Assembly (NCBI GenBank): GCA_024220505.1 | Contig: JAKZZE010000027.1 | Coordinates: forward strand, 372,001 to 436,000 | DNA from: Rhizopus arrhizus | Taxonomy: Eukaryota > Mucoromycota > Mucoromycetes > Mucorales > Rhizopodaceae | Reading direction: 5' to 3' | DNA: 64,000 nt | In this document: positions 55,466-64,000 of the stretch, piece by piece | How positions within the stretch are numbered: position 1 is the stretch's first letter | Layout of the letters: each line of letters starts with the position of its first letter | Notes under the pieces: generated by a model | The model's database searches: none | The model's input: only the letters and a program-made list of their open reading frames with translations | Told to the model about the DNA's origin: nothing | Made by a program: the position numbers and the translations under genes

Positions 55466-56350
55466 TTTTTAATATCTTACAACTTGGAAGATCTTGCAAG
55501 TTCTGTTCGTGAATGCAATAGAAACATCAACTTATTATGCATTGAGACACAAGATGAGATTGGTCAGCTGAAAGACGCGGTGGATGAGTTAAAGACGACG
55601 ATTAAAAAACACTGGAACAAACGACTCATTTTCAGGTAATAAAAAAAAAAGAAAATATTTTAAGCATTATCACTTAAAAATACGTGTTGGCCGATTACTT
55701 AGGACATTCAAACATTTCAAATCAAACAAACATAGAAACTGCTGTGGCGTTAGACGACCCTAGATTTAGGATATTCCACGCATCCCAAAACGCCTTAGGA
55801 GTGGCAATTTTACTGAAGCAGAGCAAGGTAAAGCCTTTCTTCGAGAAACATTGAATCTTGAGCCATATGCGACAGACAAAGAAGAGATTAAAGCGGCAGA
55901 AAAAAAAGCTACAGATAGATACAATATATAAACATCTTTGCGATATGCAAAGAATTATCTACAATCGATTTAAAAATAAATTTGATGCAGATGAAAATTT
56001 AACTAGTACCATGGCCTAGAAAAAACCTCCTAATTTATGTAAGGACTTGGAACAAGCAGCAGCAAAGATCAATATACATTTAAAAGCAGATATACTGATC
56101 ATTGGAGAGTCAGGATCATGACAGCAAAATGCTACCAAACTAAAACAAGTCTGTTAGGGAAAGGGTATGATACTTCAATATTTTATTCTTGGCTTGAATT
56201 ATATAAGATAGAATGAACTTGAGCGTAAAAGAGGTGATTATAATGATAACAATACTGCATCTGAAGAACCAAATAATGCTGACTCGGCTTAAAATGAAAA
56301 CGATAATAATGATGATATAAGCATGAAAAATGAATCAAACGCATGAAATA
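55466..56350 (+). pseudogene. Eroded gene of an apparently repeated Mucoromycota family
   Basis: The plus strand reads LEDLASSVRECNRNINLLCI and then ETQDEIGQLKDAVDELKTT, ending IKKHWNKRLIFR at a GTAATA splice site. After a TTAG acceptor near 55701 come GHSNISNQTNIETAVALDDP and RFRIFHASQNALG. Further blocks (FEKHLNLEPYATDKEEIKAA; DMQRIIYNRFKNKFDADENL) are separated by stops and shifts. The order, a short coiled coil followed by an ALxDPRF block and a YRxxxxxRxxxxKxxFD block, recalls from memory a multi-copy hypothetical family of Mucorales. The first exon has no ATG in view. Function unknown; non-functional here. Confidence 0.5.
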
Positions 56351-57606
56351 AAAAAAAATACTACATGTGTCTGTAACTCATTTTAAGCTTTATATAATAT
56401 TGATGTTTAAAGGCTTCCGAAAAATGTTTACAAATTGTTGTTATGCTCTTGAAATAACCAGAGAGCCTTTTAATGTATACTTCCAGGACAATGAGAGGAA
56501 AAATATGACCAAATGAGTTGTAGCTTTCTTAGAACAGCAGTTTCAAACAAAGAAAGGCCGGTTATAAAAACTCTTAATTCAATAATTGGTTTTACAAGTG
56601 GTTAGCTTTAATAAATTAAATGGTGATGGTATTCCAGTAACTCAAATTAAAATATTTACGTTGTTCTCAAACTGGATTCAAGAAAATACTAGCAGATAAT
56701 AATGCACTGCAATTAGACTCACCTCAAGTATCCCCCCCCACACAAAGGCTAATACCATCTTTAAGAGTGTTGCGTAAGTTACACTTTTAACTTTGAATAT
56801 AATAGATTTATTAAAAATATGCTTTCCATGTGAAAGCATTGGATTTAGGATTTCTACGAGAATGATAACATGTCACTTCATCATTTATATCAAAAGTAAT
56901 CACAGGCAACTTGGATCAGCACAGATATTTGAAATGTCATTACATAATAATGAACACTATACTCATATTATTCTTAGCATCGAAGGAGGAATTGCACATT
57001 GTGAATATGGCCTTGTAAGCTCTTTTGACAATAGCGAGCTTGGAATCATAAGACACATGAGCTTCGCTGAAATCATGTCGTCTTTTTTTTTTTTCATTAT
57101 TTTACTACCTTTCGTTTGGAATTGATGAAATAGGCTTGGTTGGTCAAAACATGTCTATTTCCCGCTAATCAAACGGTTTGATTTCTTGTGAAATTTTGTA
57201 TTATTGCAAATTATAAAATTTAGTTTTGTTACTTTTCAGTCTTTTAATTAGCTACCCACGCTTTTTACTTGGTGGCAATTTTAAAAATCCATTACTGATT
57301 TGTTATTAATCGGAACCGATAAAGTAGGAGTTTATTTTCAATTGCTTTGCTTAACAAACTTATTGTTCAAAACTCACAATTATAGAAAGATTCAAAGATT
57401 AAAGATGATTATTAATACAACAAAAGTGCTATTGAATGAATTCCAAATTTTCAAATGATGCAAAAGTTAATTTAGCATATAACGTGTGAATAAATAAGAT
57501 TAATCACTTCATCACATTGCCTTGAGTCTAAAATGATATACCTTGGTGACACATACACAACGATCTAATCTTTTTAGAGCGGATTTCTTTTTATTTACAA
57601 GGATAA
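56351..57606. other. Non-coding stretch with one unrecognised open frame
   Basis: AT-rich. A plus-strand frame of 110 codons (56793-57125) is open but resembles nothing I know and has no supporting splice or context signal. Blocks before it (about 56450-56700) may be eroded coding sequence. Confidence 0.35.
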
Positions 57607-58989
57607 TTATACAAATATAGTCTTTGGCTTCTGTTTTGTTACTTTTTCAGCCATGATTTCCTCTGTCTTTTCAATATGAGTTGTTGAAGCAGTTATTTCT
57701 GAATCAGATCGATCTTGATAATATTGCTCTTCCTTTTCTTCCTCTTCATCCTCTAGCACCATCTCAAGTCCTTCACTTGACCTTCTTAATGAAGAAGAAG
57801 AAGTACTGAGTGGACTCAAAGTATCATAACGAGTTGTGTAAGATCCAATTCTGATAGGCACATTCTGATTAGGTATTTGACGTATAGCACGATAGCAAAA
57901 GTCAGCAAAGGTACCGTTTGCGCGTTGACAAACACTTTTATCTTTCACCACCTCAGGCACCACAAACCAGTTATGAACACAGTCTTCGATCACTGTTTCC
58001 CAGTTGACCTGATCATTCTCTGCTCGCATGGCCAAATCAAGAGCGTCATCACGCAAAACCTCCTTGTTGCCAATGTACATGAGTACTTGATCAGGAAGAA
58101 AGGAACGAAATCCAGTTTCGAGTTTGGCAATTCCCAAGACTTGATGAGCATCCGAGGAGGAATTAGGACCGCTGGGCTCAAAGTAATCTTTCTTGATGAC
58201 TTTTGCAGTGTATTGTGAAATATAATCGTACTTTAAGTTTGTTTTCCATGATTTTGAGGTTGTTTCATTTGTCACAATAGGAGAGATGAGTACAGCAGCA
58301 GCAGGACGAGGTAGTTCGGTGAGCGTAGGCGTACTATCGTCTGTACTTTCATCTGCTTCATCTGTCACAATCTCAAACATGCTTGGATCATGCGTGATAA
58401 ATAACATCTCGAGGATCAGGGAGGCACCAGCAGAGTCACCAATGACAATGATCTTTTCAGGATGAACGTTGAGTGCTCTGATCAAGTATTCATAGCCTCT
58501 CACTACGTCCTCCACCGGGCTTGGGTATTTATATTCAGGTGCCAAACGATAATCGATTGACATGATCATGGCTTCCAGACCATAATTATATTTTAATAGT
58601 TTAATCCATTCAATATAAGTATCCATATACATTGTACATGTACCCACCCTGAATCCACCACCTATGTTCATTATATTGAGTCAGCTTTTACTTTTAAATG
58701 ATTACATCTGTTACTTACCATGTACATTAAAGAAGATGATATCAGCATTTTGAATTCTCTTTACTAATTCTTCATGATTTAATTGATTCACATTTTCACC
58801 AATCCAACAACCAGACCATTCATTATTCCAAGGTACTTTAAGTATCCAAGGTTTATGTGAAGAGCGAGGTTTTGTCACATCGTTTAAAATCAGCCTTGCT
58901 GCAGGTGCAGGCAAAGAAAATACTTTTTTTAATATTTTGACGGTAGTGCCTGCTGGTATTTTATTAAATGCACTTCTTAAAGAATTCAT
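57607..58989 (-). CDS. Alpha/beta hydrolase of the hormone-sensitive lipase (fold-3) type
   Basis: Exons 58989-58719 and 58661-57607, in phase, give 441 residues. The oxyanion-hole motif HGGGF lies at 90-94 and is split by the intron. SIDYRLAPEYKYPSPVED follows. The nucleophile elbow is GDSAG with Ser167. YIGNKEVLRDDA supplies the acid (Glu291 at the usual place), and EDCVHNWFV supplies His320. The last 90 residues are acidic and Ser-rich (EDEEEEKEEQYY). Such enzymes hydrolyse ester bonds of lipids, acetylated sterols or small esters; the substrate is unknown. No clear membrane anchor is seen, though the N-terminus has amphipathic helices. Confidence 0.88.
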
Positions 58990-59356
58990 TATAAAGAGAA
59001 AAAAAAGGGAAAAGTAATTAAGTAAAAAAGAAAGGAAAAGAAAAATGTTTCTTTTTGTACGTTTCCCCAGTGATTCCCATTGTTATACACATCCACAAAT
59101 GCATTCACTTTTCCCAACCAATTTTTCTAGTGTTACAGTATGACAAGGTATGAATCAACAAAAGAAAGTATGAGAGGGAAATCAATCATATGAACTCATC
59201 TTTATTTAAAATAGTCTGCTTATAATTTTATTAATAGTTTCACAGGAGGATTAGTTTAATCAACACAAAAGAGCATTGCTTTTTTTTTTTTTTTTTTTTT
59301 TTTTTGGTTTTTTTAAAAGGTATGTGTACATAAAGCGTGTGTTGGGGGGCATATTT
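58990..59356. other. Intergenic region with a 26-bp T homopolymer
   Basis: 367 bp between the hydrolase start and the kinesin-1 stop. A T run at about 59280-59305 lies in the kinesin-1 3' flank (A run on the sense strand). No gene. Confidence 0.5.
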
Positions 59357-62300
59357 TTATGAGCGAGCTGTGTTGATAAAGTTAGGCATCCAGGAACCAC
59401 GCTTATTGTTATTGTTATTAGTATCACGTTTTTCTGCTTCACCATTACTTGTATTATCTACTACGACTCCTCCACCTCTTAAAGGTTTAGCTATTCTACC
59501 AACAAGACTTATTGCTGGTAAAGCAGGCTGATTAGATTTCTGTATCCTTGCTTGTCCTAATCTGTCTCTGACAGCTTGAAGTTGGGCTTCAAACTTTTGG
59601 TTTTGATGGAGTAATTTCTCTTGTGCATCACCTAACAGTGTTTCTAAACTTTGAATACGTTCATTTCTTGCTATCAATTTACGCTCCGCCAATGCAACTT
59701 CCTTTTTAAGTGCACTGTTTTGTTCAACGAGCTACAATCCAATCAGCATCTAATGTGAATAAAAAAGGGTATTTAACTTACTTGCTTTTGAACATTGGCC
59801 AAATGTTCAAGATCTCTAACAAGGAAAGCCATATTTTTTTGTTGTCGTTTATTATTACTTGCTTTCAATACATTATTGTATTGTTCACGGGTCTCATCCA
59901 GGGACATTTCCAATTCCACTACTTTCTCACACCTTCCCTGAAGATCTCTCATCAATGCCTTCTTCATCATTTCAAAATCAGCCAATTGCTGAGCCATTGT
60001 CTTCTTCATTCGTTCAAGGTCTTTTTCTTTTTCACTAATATCAGTGGGTGCCTTCTGAGATTGTTCTGTAAGAGCAACCTACATAATAAACATGAGTAAA
60101 GTGTTCCTCATATATCAGATTGCTAGCATTACTTGGAGTTGATCATTAGCTGTTTTTAAATCATGGATAGTTGTACTCAACTTTGTGTGTTCATTTGTCT
60201 TTTGCTCTAATTCTAATTTAAGCTGATCAATCTCTCTTTGTTGACTTTCTTTTCTAGTCACATATTGCTGTTCTAATTTGGTCTATCAAAGCATATCAGT
60301 AAAAAAAAGTAACACCATTTTTACCAAATACCTTGAGAGCACTAATTGTTTCATCAATATCTGCACTCTTTTGAATTTGTGCTTCTTCCTCAGCAATCGT
60401 TTTATCCAACAATTCCTCGTATTCTTGTTCAAGATTAGCAAATTTGCCTTCAAGGTCAGACTTCTTTTGTTCAATCATCTTCTTTTCTTCCGTCAAGTCA
60501 TCAATGGTCTTTGTGTGTTGTTCAACCAAGGCACGAGAATCGGAAAGGTCACGTCGTAGTGATACAAGTTCTTCTACACTAAGACCATTACCATCTAACT
60601 CCAATTTGACAAGCACATCTCTTATTTGTCGTTCTTTTTCATTCATTTCGTTGGACACATCAAATCCAGACATAATTTGAGCCATTTTTTCTGCCTTCTT
60701 CTTTTCCTTGTCGCTTTGATTGGCTTTACTTTGAGCATTCTTGATCTCGACCAAATTCTTTTTGAGTTCTTCCAACTCGGATATTAATTCTTGATTGGCC
60801 TCCTTGAGTGAGTCTACTGTGATTGCATTCTCATTACTTTCAAATGAAATCTTTTGTAATTGAAGTCGTAAGCCATTAACCTCAGATGTCATTGCTTGAT
60901 TTTCTTGAGTCGCAGCCTGTTCTTGTTCCTTATAGTAAGACATTTCCTCTCTCAAAGACTCCAGGAGTTTTTCACGGTTAGCTAATTCTGTTTCCTTTTC
61001 TGTAATCTGATCCATCAGCTCATTCTCTCTTCTCAAAAATTCATCGCGTTCATCCTTCTCGAGCACAATGGCAGGTGTGGCAGGACGAGAGAAATCATCC
61101 GAAGGTAAAGGACTTTTAAAACCCGAAGCAGGGGGCAAAGCAGCAAAGTCGCCTCTCGTCACTTTATCCATCGTCACCCATTTATCTTCAGGCACCACTT
61201 GACCCGATCGCCAGATACCTACTTCACCTTCCAAGGCAGCAATATAGCTTTTGAAGGTGACTGTCTCTGTCTTGACCTTTTTCAAGAGGGCCTTTAGTTC
61301 AGCAGGGGAAAGATCGGCATTGACCTTGGCCTTATTCTTGATCGTCTTGGCTCGCATACCAAAACGTAGGGTGGAGAGTGTTTCAGCCTCATTGTACGAC
61401 GACGGAGAACAATTGATGATGAGTGTTGTGCGTGAATTACCACCCAAGGATTCTTGTAAAATACGAGTTAATTTGGAATCTCGATAAGGGATGTGACTTG
61501 ACTGTGCTCAATTTTATTAGCTGCTGTCTATTTTATTTTTATCTTACCTTTCCATCTGTGAGTGCATTAATGACCATACCAAGGGCAGTCAAGGATTTAT
61601 TAATTTTCTTTGCCTCTTCTAACGTTTGACCTGATGCCCCGGTCTTGCCTACTTTTTCTGAGCCTGCTAAATCAACTAAGTAAAGTTTACCGCTCTTGGC
61701 TGCTCCAGTATCCACATTCTTTTGTGTAATAGTGACGACGACGATGGAGTGAGAACGAGAACTTTCAGCATTCATGTTGGTTGCTGAGACAACACGATTG
61801 GCACTACCATTTCTCATGACTTCATACACATCATCTTGTGATCCTACATAGACTTCTAATAAGCCTTTGACGTAAACACCGTGTGTCTTGTCCTCATGAA
61901 TAGGTAAGTTGTCCTGAGAGGCTTTATAGGGGTTAGCATATTTATCTGATAACTATTTATTTGTAAGCTTACGGTTTAATAAATCTCGAACTTTTTCCAT
62001 ATAAATTTCCATAAAAGACACTTTGACAGTAAATTCCAGATTGCTAGGAGCAGCCATGATGCTTGTGAATATTTGCTCAACAATACGAGGAATGATACCC
62101 TTTGTATTCTCATCATCAATATCCGCACCCTAAATAAAAAAAGAATCAGTAGTGAGTCATATAAAGTAATATATTGTTACCATCATTGTAAAGGTCTTTC
62201 CTGAACCTGTTTGGCCATATGCAAAGACAGTTCCATTGTAACCAGCAGTGACATCTAATAATTCATATTTAGAATACCGATTATCATTTGAGAAAGAGAA

Positions 62301-62588
62301 AAAAAAAATACCAACCATCTACTATAGTTTTGATAGAATATTCAAATACATCTTTTTGTGGTGTTTTCATTCCAAACACTTTATCAAATGAGAAGCTTCC
62401 TTGAAAGTCTTTGCCCTGAAATAACCATATATAAGTTGATGATGAAATAAAGCGAATATTTGTATTTTTACCTTCAATGCTATCTGAGTTCCTTCTTCAT
62501 CAATATCAATAATAGGTACACCTCCCTCTCTTATTTCTAAAGCATTTTGAGGTCTAAACCTACACACGACCTTAATATTATTTGACAT
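59357..62588 (-). CDS. Conventional kinesin (kinesin-1 heavy chain)
   Basis: Nine exons: 62588-62472, 62415-62316, 62254-62181, 62129-61973, 61921-61548, 61501-60332, 60282-60133, 60078-59782 and 59731-59357, in phase, give 937 residues, the size of other fungal conventional kinesins. The N-terminal motor starts [15 protein letters not shown]. It has the P-loop GQTGSGKT at 86-93, SSRSH at 203-207 and [15 protein letters not shown] with DLAGSE at 233-238. A long coiled-coil stalk follows. The tail has the autoinhibitory motif [11 protein letters not shown] (IAK at 893-895). It carries vesicles and other cargo to microtubule plus ends, important for hyphal tip growth. Its start codon is 142 bp from the divergent dymeclin start. 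Confidence 0.96.
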
Positions 62589-62730
62589 CGTATTTTTAAT
62601 TTAAAAAAAAAAAAAAATAAAGAAAGAAAGAGAAAGAGAGTGAAAGAAAAGGAAATAAATAAAAAATCAACTTTTTATAAAATTGGGGTGTGTTCCGCGT
62701 TTTAAGATTTTTATTATTATTATTATTCAA
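62589..62730. promoter_or_regulatory. Divergent promoter between kinesin-1 and dymeclin
   Basis: 142 bp separate the two start codons. The region has an A-rich half next to kinesin-1 and an ATT repeat (about 62711-62728) next to dymeclin. Both genes must share or closely pack their control elements here. Confidence 0.6.
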
Positions 62731-63969
62731 ATGAACCCATCCACTAAACTACCAGCATTAGTCACTGCACCCAATAAAACATTTACTAAAAGACCTTCTA
62801 CCAGCAGCTATTCAAGTGCTAATTCACCACTTCCTTTAGAACTTGCTGATACTTTTTCACAGTTATCTATTCAAAGAACATTTCAGTCCAATAAATCACC
62901 TACAACTGAACATCGCTCTTATTTTAGTACATTACAGCTATCATCTATAAGACCTATTTGTTCTTCTTCACAAGTGTATGATTGGTCTTTTCTTTCTACA
63001 GAGAAATATCCTGCTTGCTACAGCTCGTAAGACGAAAAAAAAAAAGTATAAATAATATAAATAACCATGTTCTTTTATAGTCAAGATATGTATGATTTGG
63101 AAATGACAACATTAGGCTTATCTATTGAACTTGGTAATAACAATAACCCTTCTTGAAGAGCTCAAGTGACTTATGTGTATATAGCGGCTAACAATACAAG
63201 AACACGTAACTTGAATAGACTTGTCAATAAATTGATTGATCTTTTGAAACAAACCGTCCAGCAAAAGCATACAGAGTAATTATACAATGAATATATGAAT
63301 CATATAAGAAGCTTATCTCTATTATAGTGTGATTCCTGTTGAAACATACAATGCATTGTTCCTGACTCGTGTGTTTATGAAGCATTTTGCAGATAATTTG
63401 ACAAATAAGGAAATTATGGAACAAATAGAAGATCATCCAAATGAGTGTAAAGCAGAACAATTATTAGAATCACTGTTATATATTTTAATGAACATGGACC
63501 CAAAGTACATACATAATTATTACGAGATATAATATAAAGTGACTAATACAACTATAAATTTATAGCACAAGCTATGCCTGTTATGAGTTTTATGTGGAAA
63601 TACTTAACATGTTTCTTACGCTCTTTTCAACACAACTAAGGAATCCACTGAAATCAACCAATTATTTCTTGGATATTTTCATGTCCAGATTTGTCAACAG
63701 AGCAGATGCAGTAGTTGCTAGGTTATTGGAAAATGTCATTAATCAACATCAAGCGCCACCTCAATCCAACAGTGTTATGTATACAGCCTATAGTTATATA
63801 TTTTCATCTTCAAAGCATCATTCATCTTCTTCATCACATACGGATACCATACCTGTGCCTGATCTCAGTTTATTCCTGCTCTTGTTGTTGGGTGTACAAT
63901 CAAAAGGAATCAATAGTGAATGGATAACTTGTTTTAGACAAGCTATAGCCGGTCTTAGTGATCATCATG
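62731..63969 (+). CDS. Dymeclin homologue (3' end outside window)
   Basis: Exons seen: 62731-63026, 63081-63133, 63185-63275, 63328-63504 and 63566-63969. The last ends at GTGAGT, and the gene continues past the window. 340 residues are visible. After a Ser/Pro-rich start of about 95 residues come conserved-looking blocks: TRTRNLNRLVNKLIDLL, ETYNALFLTRVFMKHFADNL, ESLLYILMNMD, CYEFYVEILNMFLTLFSTQL and PDLSLFLLLLLGVQ. The order and content follow dymeclin, including the part before its LLLLVL...YRQAI segment (here LLLLGVQSKG...FRQAIAGL). Dymeclin is a Golgi-associated protein involved in Golgi organisation and trafficking. The assignment is from remembered similarity. Confidence 0.82.
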
Positions 63970-64000
63970 GTGAGTGATTCAATTACTTAAAGGACGAGAG

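Noticed and set aside
56793..57125. A 110-codon gene
   Set aside because: No family resemblance, poor composition for coding, and no neighbouring splice or promoter evidence.

Overview
The window is AT-rich nuclear DNA of an early-diverging filamentous fungus, most likely Mucoromycota (Mucorales or a relative). Genes carry many short GT-AG introns, mostly about 45-60 nt. Host genes include a fungal kinesin-1, a kinesin-4, an Lte1-type RasGEF, an Mto1/Pcp1-type microtubule organiser, pyruvate kinase and dymeclin. Mobile DNA includes L1-like LINEs, a DIRS1-type element and a Fanzor element. I rebuilt exon structures by hand from splice sites and reading-frame phase; all close in frame, but no transcript data were available.

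Layout. 0-5.5 kb: the 3' part of a gene from an apparently expanded family, then a gene-poor stretch with a LINE relic. 5.5-11.6 kb: a GATA-like/PHD protein, convergent with a kinesin-4. 11.6-22.2 kb: a mobile-element zone with a 5'-truncated LINE, a DDE transposase relic, a 10-bp minisatellite next to a LINE fragment, and an apparently intact 5.19-kb two-ORF LINE. That LINE has a perfect 16-bp target-site duplication and sits just upstream of the start codon of an AVO2-like ankyrin gene (22.2-23.6 kb). 23.8-28.5 kb: the RasGEF gene. 28.5-32.6 kb: LINE and DNA-transposon scraps, a SUR7/PalI-like membrane protein and a four-EF-hand protein. 32.7-40.6 kb: a second mobile-element zone with a DIRS1-type element (inverted terminal repeats, internal complementary region, decayed gag/RT, long recombinase frame), a LINE 3' relic, and a TIR-bounded element carrying an intact Fanzor gene. 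40.9-42.5 kb: a damaged paralogue of the first gene. 45.3-62.6 kb: a minus-strand run of GATA factor, uridine-kinase-like protein, pyruvate kinase, Mto1/Pcp1-like protein, alpha/beta hydrolase and kinesin-1. 62.7 kb to the end: the 5' part of a dymeclin gene, divergent from kinesin-1.

The most notable system is the Fanzor element at 37.79-40.55 kb. It encodes a TnpB-related, probably RNA-guided nuclease interrupted by one intron, lies between 46-bp near-perfect terminal inverted repeats flanked by TA, and has about 220 bp after the stop codon where the guide-RNA scaffold would be expected. Host genes here do not form one pathway, although three of them (kinesin-4, Mto1/Pcp1-like, kinesin-1) are microtubule genes.
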